DNA of 64,000 bases from FEN-1073 sp963780865 (GCA_963780865.1 CAWADT010000017.1:11641-75640); one strand, 5' to 3'. Numbered from the stretch's first letter, positions 16,750 to 26,662 are shown. A program made the numbers and translations. Notes: a model not told the origin generated them from the letters alone.

Positions 16750-19500
16750 TTATTTTTCTTTCTTTCCCAGCGTCACGGCGATTGGATGCGGAATATTATC
16801 CGGCAACGCGGCGATTATCTCGCGGGGAAGGACCGCTCCCCCCGCCGCCCGCCGCGTCTGCACCGGCACGCCATCCACTTGAACGGCTTCGACCTGGTAG
16901 GCATTGAATTCCAGTTTCTCCGGATTGAAATAGCTCACGTCGATCGTTTTCCCCGCAAAGACCCTTTGGATCCGCGCCCGCCCGTTGGAATCGAACTGGG
17001 CCCGCACCAGCTTGGGCGAGAACGCCAGGTCGCCGAGCGCTCCGCGCACACCGAAGGACTCGGTCACCAGCGTCAACAAATACCAGCTGGCGGACCCCGT
17101 CAGATAAGGGTACATCCCACGCCCGCGGGAATTGATATATTCCGGCAAACCGGGATACATCCGGCTGACGGAGAAATCCTGGCAGTGGCGGTAGAGCTCG
17201 TCGAGCACTTGGAAGCCTTCGAATACCATCCCGCGTCGATAGAGCGCGTAGGCGAACATCACCGCCATATGGCTGAACATCGCGCCGTTTTCCTTGTGCC
17301 CGAAGGCAAAACCAAAACAGCGTCCAAGGTTCAACCGGATCTCTTTAAAATCGGTGTTCAGCCGGTATCCACCCACCTTTGGGTCGAGCAGGTAGCGCTT
17401 GGCCGAACGGAGAATTTCATGCGCCTGTTGATCCGTGGCAATCCCGCTCAGAAGCGGGAACACCTGGCTGGTCAGGATCATCCGCACGCCGCTGGGATGA
17501 TCGCCTTCCACCCGCTGCCCTTCGTCGTCGTAATACCCGTTGTACCAGCCAAATCCTTCCTGATCGACCAGCCACTCCTGGCGGCGGATGTGCTCGAACA
17601 TCCAATCCGCCTTGCGGGTCAGGTCCTTTGCCAAGTCTGCCAGGCTGACGACCGCCTTTTCTCCCGAGAGCGTATGCCGGCATTTATCGAAATACTCGTC
17701 CAGCCGTTTCCGCTTGGCGGGAAACGAAGCGTAGTCCACCGGATCGGCCAGCGTATCCAGGAGCAGCAGCATCTCTTTGGCGACAGTCGCCTGGGAAATT
17801 CCCGATTTTTCCATCCAGCCAACCAGCTCGCCCAATTGGCGGAAGTTCCCCGCGTACAGCGACGCAAAGGCGACGCTTTCCCCGCGCGTGGGAGCCATAT
17901 CCATCCCGTCGTTCCAATCCGCGCCCTCCAGCCGGATGATGTTGTGTTCTCCGACGTTGAAGAACGGAGTCAGATGCTGGAGCAGCAGATGCTCAAGGAC
18001 CGTCCCGCGGTACGCCTCGCCGGAAACCATCCGCTGCAGAGTGCCTTGCCCCGGATGCCAGTCTTCATCCACTTTCTGCGCGCGATGGATCAGTTGATCT
18101 TTGAAGTATGTCTGCGGCCGAAGGAGGAAAGCCGGATCGCCGGTCTGGTCGAGATACAAACGCGTTGTGAGCAGCGGCCAGGCGCCGTGATCCATCCAGG
18201 TGCGGGCGATATTATTCCGGTCCGCCAAGAATTCTCCAGCTTTGGCTTTGATGATGGTGGCGTTGCTCCCATCCGCGCGGACTCCGGCGAAGTTCGCAAA
18301 CAGCAGTTCGCCGACGTCTCCGGAGTCCATGACTAGTAGAGCCAGAGTATCCTGCCACAGATCGCGCCATCCGCGGCCACCCCGCCCGTAATCATGGTAG
18401 GGAAGGAAGGAGTTGCCGCACAACCGGCGCAGGATCGGCTGCAGCGTCACCCATTTCAGCCACAGATCGAACCGCGAATCGCCGCTCGTTATCCGCAGCG
18501 CATCCAGTCTGCGGGACCATTGAGTTTGCGTGCCCTCGAGCGCGGCTTCAAAACGCTCAGCCTTCCCATACCGCTCGATCAATACTTCGGGCGAAGCGGC
18601 GGTTTCCGCAAGCACGGCGAGGATAAGGATATACGTCCGGCTTTTCCCTGGGGCGATCGTGGTTGCGGAAAAACGTAATCCGCCGAATGCTTCAAATCCG
18701 TCGATCGGTTTTTCCGGTTTCTCCGCGGCATCCTTCGGCGCAACCACCGCCTCCGGCCAATCGAGGCTGCCGCCCTCGCCGATGAAATCCTCGGCCACGG
18801 GGATAATCTTTTCCGGCGGCCGCCCTTCGCCGTCCGCTCCCAGCACGGCGTAGGTAACCGGGTTCGGCAAGTGGCCGCGCTCATCGAACGAAAGCGTCGG
18901 GCGGACCAATACGCCGTGGGCGTGGGTTTGAATCCGGTGCAAGAGCGAGGTGACATGCCGGTGATCCCGCAAGTTGCCGGCGGATCGCCCGAAGATTGGA
19001 ATCGCGGCGGTCGGGGTTAAGGCGAGTGGGCGGGATCCGAGGTTGGTCAGGGTCACGCGCATCAGTTCCACTTGATCGTCGCCCAGCGGAACGAAATTCG
19101 TCGTCTCCGCGCGCAGTCCCAACTCCTTGTTTTCGCGCGTCAGCTTGTGCCAGAGAAAACCGGCTTCCATCTGGACGGTTTCGGCGCCTGGGTTTGCGTA
19201 CCGGCCGGCGATTTGCGGCGCGGCGTTCCCGCTGACGGACCAGGGACCGAATTTCTCATGGTAGACCCAGAAATTCCGCGCGGCCCTGGAAAGATGAAGG
19301 TCTTCGACTGAAACCGGTATGGTGAGGAAGGTATCCTGGCCGGTCTTGACGTCCCCATGCAGCATCGGGGTGATCGCCGAAATCATGCCGTTCTCATTGA
19401 CGAGCGGAAAGTATAGGTAATTGTATTTATGCGGATCGCGCAGAAAAAAAGTCCCATTCGGATCTGAGAATTGCCAACCCATAGCGGTCATTTCGGACAT
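16750..19500 (-). CDS. GH94 glycoside phosphorylase (cellobiose/laminaribiose phosphorylase type)
   Basis: Inverting phosphorylase that splits a beta-linked gluco-disaccharide with phosphate to give alpha-glucose-1-phosphate. 916 aa from ATG 19500, which has GAGGCAG upstream; a 15-residue longer frame lacks such a site. N-terminal beta-sandwich (about 1-300) and (alpha/alpha)6 barrel with YGRGGRGWRDLWQD (about 371-384), DGSNATII and the catalytic Asp in EGADWNDGMD (D531). No signal peptide, so cytoplasmic. Length is nearer laminaribiose phosphorylase (about 910 aa) than cellobiose phosphorylase (about 810 aa), and the GH16/GH3 context also points to beta-1,3-glucan, but specificity is inferred. 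Confidence 0.87.
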   Translation of the reverse strand: MSEMTAMGWQFSDPNGTFFLRDPHKYNYLYFPLVNENGMISAITPMLHGDVKTGQDTFLTIPVSVEDLHLSRAARNFWVYHEKFGPWSVSGNAAPQIAGRYANPGAETVQMEAGFLWHKLTRENKELGLRAETTNFVPLGDDQVELMRVTLTNLGSRPLALTPTAAIPIFGRSAGNLRDHRHVTSLLHRIQTHAHGVLVRPTLSFDERGHLPNPVTYAVLGADGEGRPPEKIIPVAEDFIGEGGSLDWPEAVVAPKDAAEKPEKPIDGFEAFGGLRFSATTIAPGKSRTYILILAVLAETAASPEVLIERYGKAERFEAALEGTQTQWSRRLDALRITSGDSRFDLWLKWVTLQPILRRLCGNSFLPYHDYGRGGRGWRDLWQDTLALLVMDSGDVGELLFANFAGVRADGSNATIIKAKAGEFLADRNNIARTWMDHGAWPLLTTRLYLDQTGDPAFLLRPQTYFKDQLIHRAQKVDEDWHPGQGTLQRMVSGEAYRGTVLEHLLLQHLTPFFNVGEHNIIRLEGADWNDGMDMAPTRGESVAFASLYAGNFRQLGELVGWMEKSGISQATVAKEMLLLLDTLADPVDYASFPAKRKRLDEYFDKCRHTLSGEKAVVSLADLAKDLTRKADWMFEHIRRQEWLVDQEGFGWYNGYYDDEGQRVEGDHPSGVRMILTSQVFPLLSGIATDQQAHEILRSAKRYLLDPKVGGYRLNTDFKEIRLNLGRCFGFAFGHKENGAMFSHMAVMFAYALYRRGMVFEGFQVLDELYRHCQDFSVSRMYPGLPEYINSRGRGMYPYLTGSASWYLLTLVTESFGVRGALGDLAFSPKLVRAQFDSNGRARIQRVFAGKTIDVSYFNPEKLEFNAYQVEAVQVDGVPVQTRRAAGGAVLPREIIAALPDNIPHPIAVTLGKKEK

Positions 19501-19968
19501 GTTGCTTCTGCCTCTATCAAGGACCAGGATAAGATCTGCCGGCAACGCCGAATGGTTCGATTCCCTTGTAATAGAACCAAGGTTACCACGATTTTACAAA
19601 AAAAGAGCGCCGGGAGAGGCGGTCGCCGCGAGGATTTTCTATTCGATTCTCATAACCCTTGTGCGATTTTTCGCGCCTCCGATGGATGTTGAAAAACTCA
19701 ATTCATGCCGGTGTCATCTTCTCGGTGGTAAACCAACCCCCCTCACTCCCCCCATTTTCTATTGGAAAATGGGGGGAGTGAGGGGGGTTGTCTGGCTAAA
19801 ACAAAATCAACGTTTTTCAGCCGCCTGCTCGGATGGATGGGATGGGAATTTCTTTCCCCGCCTTGGTGGATTACCGGATCGATTTCTCTCTCGCGTGCGG
19901 CAAGCCGATGCCACGCGGGGAAGGAATGGGCCGGACTATGCAGCCTGTGTTTTTATTAAGTGATCCCG
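19501..19968. other. Intergenic region with one long hairpin
   Basis: 468 bases between the GH94 gene and the beta-helix lipoprotein gene, both on the minus strand. Apart from the 26-base-pair hairpin at 19734-19790 I see no gene, terminator with T-tract or clear promoter. Confidence 0.6.
19734..19790. repeat. 26-bp perfect hairpin with C/G-runs
   Basis: Left arm 19734-19759 starts CAACCCCCCTCACT and the right arm 19765-19790 is its exact reverse complement, with a 5-base loop. GATGTTGAAAAACT at 19685-19698 upstream resembles the termini of the MITE-like repeats in this window. Likely a small mobile palindromic element rather than a terminator. Confidence 0.7.
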
Positions 19969-21774
19969 CTACGGGAAATCGGTGACACGGGGCGTGTGCC
20001 GCACATTCGATTCGGTCGATCCGCCCGCGGCATCGATGACATTCAGAATCCCGCCATTGGAGGTGATCGTCACCGTGATCATGTCGTGGAACCGGACGTT
20101 GGCATACTCCGGCGCCTCGATCGCCCGGGTCAGGTAGACATCCTCCCATGTGAAAACGGCGTAGATGCCGAGTCCCCAAGCTTCGTGGCTCGTTACGTTA
20201 TCGGCCACTTTATACGAAGCCCAACCGTCGACGCCCGGACCGGACGTCCAGCTGGCCTGATCCGGAGGATCGTAGGGAAGCTCGGATTGGTAGAAGTAAA
20301 CCCGGCCCCCGTTGCCGTTCCACAGCACCTGATACTCCTGGAAGTGCTCGACGAACAGCCCGTAGACGGTGACGTTATCGCCGTTCACCACCAGCCCGTT
20401 GGCGGCGGTGTTGTTCTCCCATCCCACGCCCGATCCGTGATCCGCGCGCCAGATCCAGGTGTGATCCACGATCGTGTCGTCGGCGTTGATCCGCAGACTG
20501 ACCGCGGCCTTCCCGATGAACGGTCCGCCGATTCGAAAGTAGACGTCGTGCAGCGAGATGGGATTCGCGGCATGGCGAGTGGCGTTGCCGGCCGTGCCCA
20601 CCTCGAGCAGGACGGGCGAATTGGTCTCGCCCGCGTCGAAGAGGATTCCGGCGACGACGACTCCGTCCACGTCCTCAACCGTCATCGCGGCGAGCCCGGT
20701 TTGCGGGATTAGAGTTGCCAGGCCCAGGCCCAGGACCACCGTATTGGCGCGCGTGATTCGGAGCGTGTCCTTCAGCGGATAGAGGCCGGGGGTGAGGATC
20801 AAGTTTTTGCCGGCGGCAAGCTGGGCGTTGATTGTCTCGGCGGTGTCTTTCTCCGGCCTGGCGAGATAGAACCGGCCGATGGGGATATCCGTGCCCGGTG
20901 TAGATCCGCCGGCCCAATCGTAACCGGCGCTCTCGCGTTTGAGGGCCGGCACTCGCACGCTATATCGGCCGGCGGAATCGATCTGCAGGAACGGCTTCTC
21001 GCGCACGACCGGAACCGCGGCGACCCGGGTAAACGGCCGGTTGGGCCAATCGCCCGCCGGAGGATTCACGACCCCGACAAAGACCATGTTCCAATTGGCG
21101 CCCGTCCAACTCCCCCACTGAGTATTGCGGGAGATCCACTGCTGCTGGGAACCGGAATCCACGTTTCCGTCCACCAGCGAGTCGGACATCCAGCCGCCGC
21201 TTGCCCAGCCGTTGTCCTGGTGCAGCGCCATATCGCCGCGGATATGCATCCGGCGGAAATCGACCCCTTGCGAGACCGCCCACTGCACGGTTCCGTCGGA
21301 GGGCGTCACCGAGAAATTTTCGGCGCCGCGCCAGAAGTTGCAGGTGGCATTGTTATACGGCAGGTAGGCGTCGGAGTGCAGGTTGCCCGTGATGGAGACG
21401 TCGTCGGGCGACGCTCCCAGCCCTAGCACCTGCGTATAGAATCCCACCGGAATGTCCACGTTGTATGTGCCCGGCTGGAACAGCAAGGCGTATCGTTCGT
21501 ATCCGAACTGACGGCTGGACTGATCGCTGAAAATATCATCGAGGCGGGATTGAATCGACGCAGCCGGCATGGAGGGATCGAAGATGATCACATTCGACCC
21601 GAAATCCGGAGCGGCTTCCGCCCCGGCGGGCGCCGGGGTGTCCGTCGGCATTTCGGTCTTTCGAGTGGGCGCAGCCGCGGGAGACGGGCTTTGCCGGGTC
21701 GCGCATCCTCCCAGCGTCGCGGCCAGGATCAGTGCACCGATCCACCTGAACAGCGACCGTCTGGAAATTTTCAT
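19969..21774 (-). CDS. Secreted beta-helix lipoprotein, possible polysaccharide-active enzyme
   Basis: 601 aa. Signal peptide with lipobox LGGC at residues 21-24, a Pro/Thr/Ala linker to about 60, then a right-handed parallel beta-helix-like domain: LFQPGTYNVDIPVGFYTQV, GLGASPDDVSITGNLH, VDFRRMHIRGD, TIVDHTWIWRADHG. Proteins of this type are common in actinobacteria and fungi under misleading names and resemble GH55-like exo-beta-1,3-glucanases; I cannot place the catalytic residues. It lies 210 bases downstream of the GH16 gene on the same strand and is probably co-transcribed. Predicted location is the outer face of the cell membrane. The substrate is inferred from the neighbours. Confidence 0.75.
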   Translation of the reverse strand: MKISRRSLFRWIGALILAATLGGCATRQSPSPAAAPTRKTEMPTDTPAPAGAEAAPDFGSNVIIFDPSMPAASIQSRLDDIFSDQSSRQFGYERYALLFQPGTYNVDIPVGFYTQVLGLGASPDDVSITGNLHSDAYLPYNNATCNFWRGAENFSVTPSDGTVQWAVSQGVDFRRMHIRGDMALHQDNGWASGGWMSDSLVDGNVDSGSQQQWISRNTQWGSWTGANWNMVFVGVVNPPAGDWPNRPFTRVAAVPVVREKPFLQIDSAGRYSVRVPALKRESAGYDWAGGSTPGTDIPIGRFYLARPEKDTAETINAQLAAGKNLILTPGLYPLKDTLRITRANTVVLGLGLATLIPQTGLAAMTVEDVDGVVVAGILFDAGETNSPVLLEVGTAGNATRHAANPISLHDVYFRIGGPFIGKAAVSLRINADDTIVDHTWIWRADHGSGVGWENNTAANGLVVNGDNVTVYGLFVEHFQEYQVLWNGNGGRVYFYQSELPYDPPDQASWTSGPGVDGWASYKVADNVTSHEAWGLGIYAVFTWEDVYLTRAIEAPEYANVRFHDMITVTITSNGGILNVIDAAGGSTESNVRHTPRVTDFP

Positions 21775-21984
21775 TGCCGATCTCCTTACTCAAAAGGCTG
21801 TTCCCATCTTGAAACGCTGCGTCGGAATGGGTCGCATGAACCGGCGTCGAGTGTCCGAGGTCTTCGACGCGTAAGGTTGATCGATCCATCGAAGGAAAAG
21901 GGGATGACGACCCAAATTGTCGCCATCCCCGACTGTGCTAAAGGCTCCGGCGCAGCACCGGCGGCGGGCGCGGAGGCAATCTTC

Positions 21985-22968
21985 CTAGGTAGGAGTCGAG
22001 GTCGGCCAGCCGCCCGGGCGGGCGTAGACTCTCACGTAATCGACCTTCATGGTTTGAGGGAATACGGTCGTATCGTCAGGGAAGCCGGGCCACCCACCAC
22101 CTACGGCGACATTCAAGATGATATAGAAGGGGTGGTTATAAACCCATTCCGTCCCCTGCGGGAGGTCTGCCGGGGTGTTAGTCTTGTAAAGTTTGTTATC
22201 GACGTACCAGCGGATGACATTGGGCTCCCACTCGACCGCAAACAGATGGAAACCGTCCGCAAAGCGTTCGCCCGCGGGCAAGGCAAACGGGCCGCCGATG
22301 CCGTTCGCGCCCGAGTAACCGGGGCCATGCATGGTCCCATGGACGATGTTGGGTTCCTTTCCGAGATTCTCCATGATGTCGACCTCGCCGCTCAGGGGCC
22401 ACCCGCCTCCGATACCCAACATCCAAAAAGCCGGCCATAATCCCTGCCCATAAGGGATCTGGATCAAAGCTTCAAAGCGGCCATACAGTTGCTCGAACTT
22501 GCCCATCGTGGTCACCTTACCCGAGGTGTACTCCCTGCCCCCATAATCTTCCTTGAGAGCCTTAAGAACCAGCATTCCGTTTTTTCCGGTCGGATTCTCG
22601 ATATAGACATTCTGAATGCGGGGAGTGTAATACTCCAGCTCACTGTTGACCCAGGCCGCGGTGTCGGAAGGCGTCCATTTGCTTTCATCAACTCCCGAGC
22701 CGTCGGGGGCGTTGAACTCGTCGCTCCAAATTAAATCCCAATTGACCGGGGCGGGAATCAGTGTGGAAGTCAAAGTGGGAGTCGCCGTGAGTGGCACCAG
22801 GGTGTCGGTAGACGTAGGCGCCTGCGTTGGTGTTGGCGTCTGCGTCGGTGTCGATAGCGCCTGGCCGCATCCCACCGAGGTCAAGAGAAGCACGAGCGCG
22901 CCAAACAACAGCCCCGGATAGATCGAGTATGGACGCAGGCTGGATGAGTGATTTAGCAAGAAACGCAT
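21985..22968 (-). CDS. GH16 endo-beta-1,3-glucanase-like lipoprotein (laminarinase type)
   Basis: 327 aa. Signal peptide with lipobox SVGC (31-34), Thr/Pro-rich linker to about 73, then a GH16 jelly-roll: DLIWSDEFN, GKVTTMGKFEQLYGRFEA, PAFWMLG, and the catalytic motif GEVDIMENLG with E195, D197 and E200 (the ExDxxE form found in laminarinases). AFEWEP-like FAVEWEPNVIRWYVD and IILNVAVGGGWPG complete the fold. AAAGGA stands 7 bases before ATG 22968. It should cut beta-1,3- or mixed beta-glucan at the cell surface. The GH3 gene is divergent across a 499-base region. Confidence 0.92.
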   Translation of the reverse strand: MRFLLNHSSSLRPYSIYPGLLFGALVLLLTSVGCGQALSTPTQTPTPTQAPTSTDTLVPLTATPTLTSTLIPAPVNWDLIWSDEFNAPDGSGVDESKWTPSDTAAWVNSELEYYTPRIQNVYIENPTGKNGMLVLKALKEDYGGREYTSGKVTTMGKFEQLYGRFEALIQIPYGQGLWPAFWMLGIGGGWPLSGEVDIMENLGKEPNIVHGTMHGPGYSGANGIGGPFALPAGERFADGFHLFAVEWEPNVIRWYVDNKLYKTNTPADLPQGTEWVYNHPFYIILNVAVGGGWPGFPDDTTVFPQTMKVDYVRVYARPGGWPTSTPT

Positions 22969-23314
22969 GCGGTATATCCTTTCCAGAAAGGGATTTTACG
23001 GTCGATAAGCAAAGAATTGGGTCGTCGGGCAATTTTAAGTAGATTGTCTGCGCTTGGCAAGTGCGGCGCTTCTGACGCCGAAAAGATTTCGCTCCACCGC
23101 TGCAAATTGAGAGAACCGCAAGCCGGCGGTTCCACCTTCGCCACGGTTCCTACAATGCCAACGGATCAGGAACATGAGTTACTGCGGGCGCCCCGCGGGA
23201 TGAACCGGACGCGCGCAACCCAATTCACTTCACCCGGATAGCCAGCTCCTGACGGGCGCTCCCCGGGGAACGATTTATTTCCATTTTTATTGGGTGAAGC
23301 CCTTGATTCTCCAA

Positions 23315-23343
23315 TTGACCCCTTAACCGGAATGATTTAAAAT
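23315..23343 (+). promoter_or_regulatory. Candidate promoter of the GH3 gene
   Basis: TTGACC (23315-23320), 17 bases, TAAAAT (23338-23343), in the 499-base divergent region between GH16 and GH3 genes. It would give a leader of about 115 bases ending in the AAGGAG site before ATG 23468. No clear operator palindrome was seen. Confidence 0.5.
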
Positions 23344-23467
23344 GACTTTAGTGGTGAGACTCATTTCTTTTCTTCATCCGGGAAGCAAGTAAAAGCCTCT
23401 GTCTAGGATATAGAATTCCTGGGCGGAGACTTTTTATATTTGGTAAACGGCAACAAGGAGATTTCAT

Positions 23468-26400
23468 ATGCCTGCCCTTTTTTCCTCCACTGTCTTCGGA
23501 CCCCAACCGGTTTTCCGGCGCGCGGCGCGATGCATCGCTGTAATCCTTTTGGCCGGAATAATGCTCAGCCAGATTTCACCATCCTGGGCGCGGGCGGCCG
23601 CTCAACCCTGGATGGACAGCTCGCTTCCACCCGAACAGCGCGCCGGACTTCTGCTGGGAGTGATGACCGTCGATGAAAAGATCGCCATGGTCCACGGCGA
23701 CAGCCCGCACGGCTACGTCGGACGCGTGCCGGGAAATGCGCGCCTGGGAATTCCGGAATTGATTTTGCAGGATGGCCCGGCCGGCGCGGCCGGCGGGCTG
23801 ACTTCGGTCACCGCTTTTCCAGACCCAATCACCGTGGCCGCCAGTTGGGATGTGGACTTAATGCAGCGTTATGGCGCGGCGATGGCGGAAGAGGAACGCG
23901 ATAAAGGGGTCAACGTCCAGCTCGGCCCGATGATGAACATGGATCGGGTCCCGCTGGCCGGCCGGAATTTTGAGGGCTATGGTGAAGACCCATACCTTGC
24001 CGGTCAATTGGCGGCCGCGGCGGTGCGCGGAATCCAGAGCCGGGGCGTCATCGCCACCGCCAAGCATTTCATCAATAATGATCAGGAATTCCAACGCACT
24101 ACCATCAGCGCCGAGATCGACCTCCGCACGCTCCACGAACTCTACCTGCCGCCCTTTGCGGCGGCGGTGAGGGCGGGCGTGGGAGCCATCATGTGCTCCT
24201 ATAACCTGATCCACGGAGTTTATGCCTGCGAAAACGACGAAACGCAAAATACTTTGTTGAAAGGCGAGTTGGGATTCACCGGCTGGATCATGTCGGACTG
24301 GGGAGCCACCCACAGCACGGCCGATGCGGCCAACCATGGGCTGGATATGGAAATGCCGAGCGGCGTCTTCTTTACCAACCTTCAGGCTGCCCTTAATTCG
24401 GGGGAAGTGACCACCTTCCGGTTGAACGACATGGTGCTGCGGATCCTGACCGTCATGTTCCGGATGGGCCTGTTCGACCGCGCGCCGGTCGGCTCGATCG
24501 GCGCGGATGTGCAAAGCCCGGTCCACACCCAACTCGCCCAGGACGCGGCCGCCCAAAGCATGGTGTTGCTGAAAAATTCCAACCAGGTCCTCCCGCTCGA
24601 CGAATCGAAAATCCATTCGATCGCCGTGTTTGGCGGGACCGCCGACACGATCCCCGTTATCGCTGGCGGCGGGTCCGCCCATGTCACCCCGGACCAGATC
24701 GTCACGCCCCTGCAGGGGATCATCGCGCGAGCCGGCAATAGCGCCGTCGTCCGGTATTTTCAGGAAACCGAACTCGCGGGAAATCCGATTCCCGCCGCAT
24801 TTTTCAAAACGCCAAAAGGCGGCCAAGGCTTGCAGGCCCAATACTTCAACAATTCGACCCTGAGCGGCAATCCCGTGCTGAGCCGGGTGGACCCCAACAT
24901 CGATTTCAGCTGGGATGGCGGCGCACCCGGCAACGGGGTGAGCAACGGCGACTGGTCGGCGCGCTGGACGGGCACCATCACCGCCCCGACGGCCGGCCTC
25001 TACAATCTTGCCCTCATCAGCCACGGCGGCAGCCGGTTGTATATCGACGGCCAGCTGGTCATCGACAACTGGGGTGACCACGCCGAGCAAACCAAGTTAT
25101 TGAAAAGGAGATTGCAAACCGGGAAAACCTACGCTATCACGGTGGAGTACGCCCAAGCCGGCGAGACCGGCGACGTTCATTTCACCTGGTTCAAACCCGG
25201 CGACGATACTTTGGCTCAAGCGGCGGCCTTCGCCAGCCAATCCGATGTTGCTATCGTCGTGACGGGTTCCGGCTCGGGCGAGGGAGCCGACCAGCAGGGC
25301 CTCGACGTTTTAAACGACGCGCTGGTGTCGGCCGTGGCACAGGGCAACTCGCGCACCATCGTGGTGGTGTATTCCCCCGCGCAGGTTCTCATGCCGTGGA
25401 CCGATCAGGTTTCCGCCATCCTCCTCGGTTGGTTGCCCGGGCAGGAGGCGGGCGGCGCTTTGGCCTCCGTGCTGTTTGGGGATGTCAACCCGTCGGGCAA
25501 GCTGCCGATGACATTTGCGCAAAATGAGGCGGATTATCCCGCCAACACACCGGAGCAATACCCGGGAGTCGACGGACACGTCTATTACACGGAAGGCCTC
25601 CGGATGGGGTACCGCTATTTCGACAGCGCGGGTATCAAACCCCTCTTCCCCTTCGGGTACGGGCTGTCCTACACCACCTTCGATTACGCCAATCTGACCA
25701 TCAGCCCCGCCGGTGTCTCCGCGGACGGCGCCGTGACCATCAGCGTGGACGTGACTAACAGCGGCGCGCGCCCCGGCGCCGAAGTGGCCCAACTCTATTT
25801 GGGTTTTCCGATGGAGAGCAGCGAGCCTCCCAGCCAGTTGAAAGGTTTTCAAAAAGTCTTCCTGCAGCCGGGCGAAACCCGGCGCGTGACCTTTCAGGTC
25901 GCGCCGCAGGATTTCTCTTTTTGGAGCGCCGGGTTGAACCAATGGGTGGCCTACCCGGGTTCCTATCAGGTCATGGTGGGATCCTCCTCGCGCGATATTC
26001 GCGAGAGCGGCACTTTCAATGTCAGTGGGGGACCGCTCGCGGGGACGGTTTACCAGGCGGAGGCGGCAGCTCTCTGGGGGGGCGCAACCGTCGCCAATAA
26101 CCAGGCCCTCTACACGGGCACCGGATTTGTCGGCGGGTACGATCAGGCGGGCGCCGCGGCCGCCTTCACCGTTCATGTCGACAGCGCCGGCGCATACAAT
26201 CTGACCCTGCGGTACGCCAGCGCCATGCAGCTGACCGGATCCGATACGCCGCGCTCGCTGAGCATTTACGTCAATGGCGCGCGGGCCGCCCATACCAGTC
26301 TGCCGAGCCTCGCCAATTGGGACACTTGGGATTTCAAGACGGAGACGCTCTCCCTTCAGGCCGGCGACAATACGATTACCTATCAGTACGATTCAGGCGA

Positions 26401-26662
26401 TAGCGGCGGCGTCCACTTGGACGCGGTCCTGGTCGAGAAATATGTGAAACCCGCGCCGACCGCGACGGCGACGAATCGTCCCATCATCGTGGTTACTTCC
26501 ACGCCGGCGCCCGCCACGCAGGAAGCCGCGACGCTGACGCCTGCCGCACCTGGTTCATCCGGTTCCGCTTTGCTTCCGGATGTTCTCCTGGGCGTCGTGA
26601 TCCTCGCGGTTTTCGCCGCGGTTGGAATTGTGCTCTCGCGACGGCGATCGCGGGGAGGTTAG
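23468..26662 (+). CDS. GH3 beta-glucosidase with PA14 and CBM-like domains, membrane anchored
   Basis: 1064 aa surface enzyme removing glucose from beta-gluco-oligosaccharides. Signal peptide about 1-45. GH3 domain 1 (about 48-340): QDGPAGAAGG, AKHFINNDQEFQR and nucleophile D277 in GWIMSDWGATHS. GH3 domain 2 (about 355-725) is interrupted by a PA14 domain (about 452-580; LYIDGQLVIDNWGDHAE) and holds GSGEGADQQGLDV and FPFGYGLSYTTF. Fn3-like domain 740-850, then a CBM6/35-like domain (about 860-990; YQAEAAALWGG ... GVHLDAVLVEKY). A Thr/Pro linker leads to a membrane helix (1036-1057) and basic tail RRRSRGG, so the enzyme faces outward. AAGGAG precedes ATG 23468. Confidence 0.93.
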   Translation: MPALFSSTVFGPQPVFRRAARCIAVILLAGIMLSQISPSWARAAAQPWMDSSLPPEQRAGLLLGVMTVDEKIAMVHGDSPHGYVGRVPGNARLGIPELILQDGPAGAAGGLTSVTAFPDPITVAASWDVDLMQRYGAAMAEEERDKGVNVQLGPMMNMDRVPLAGRNFEGYGEDPYLAGQLAAAAVRGIQSRGVIATAKHFINNDQEFQRTTISAEIDLRTLHELYLPPFAAAVRAGVGAIMCSYNLIHGVYACENDETQNTLLKGELGFTGWIMSDWGATHSTADAANHGLDMEMPSGVFFTNLQAALNSGEVTTFRLNDMVLRILTVMFRMGLFDRAPVGSIGADVQSPVHTQLAQDAAAQSMVLLKNSNQVLPLDESKIHSIAVFGGTADTIPVIAGGGSAHVTPDQIVTPLQGIIARAGNSAVVRYFQETELAGNPIPAAFFKTPKGGQGLQAQYFNNSTLSGNPVLSRVDPNIDFSWDGGAPGNGVSNGDWSARWTGTITAPTAGLYNLALISHGGSRLYIDGQLVIDNWGDHAEQTKLLKRRLQTGKTYAITVEYAQAGETGDVHFTWFKPGDDTLAQAAAFASQSDVAIVVTGSGSGEGADQQGLDVLNDALVSAVAQGNSRTIVVVYSPAQVLMPWTDQVSAILLGWLPGQEAGGALASVLFGDVNPSGKLPMTFAQNEADYPANTPEQYPGVDGHVYYTEGLRMGYRYFDSAGIKPLFPFGYGLSYTTFDYANLTISPAGVSADGAVTISVDVTNSGARPGAEVAQLYLGFPMESSEPPSQLKGFQKVFLQPGETRRVTFQVAPQDFSFWSAGLNQWVAYPGSYQVMVGSSSRDIRESGTFNVSGGPLAGTVYQAEAAALWGGATVANNQALYTGTGFVGGYDQAGAAAAFTVHVDSAGAYNLTLRYASAMQLTGSDTPRSLSIYVNGARAAHTSLPSLANWDTWDFKTETLSLQAGDNTITYQYDSGDSGGVHLDAVLVEKYVKPAPTATATNRPIIVVTSTPAPATQEAATLTPAAPGSSGSALLPDVLLGVVILAVFAAVGIVLSRRRSRGG

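Noticed and set aside
16693..18336. 547-codon plus-strand frame
   Set aside because: Antisense to the GH94 gene; long open frames opposite GC-rich genes arise from codon bias.
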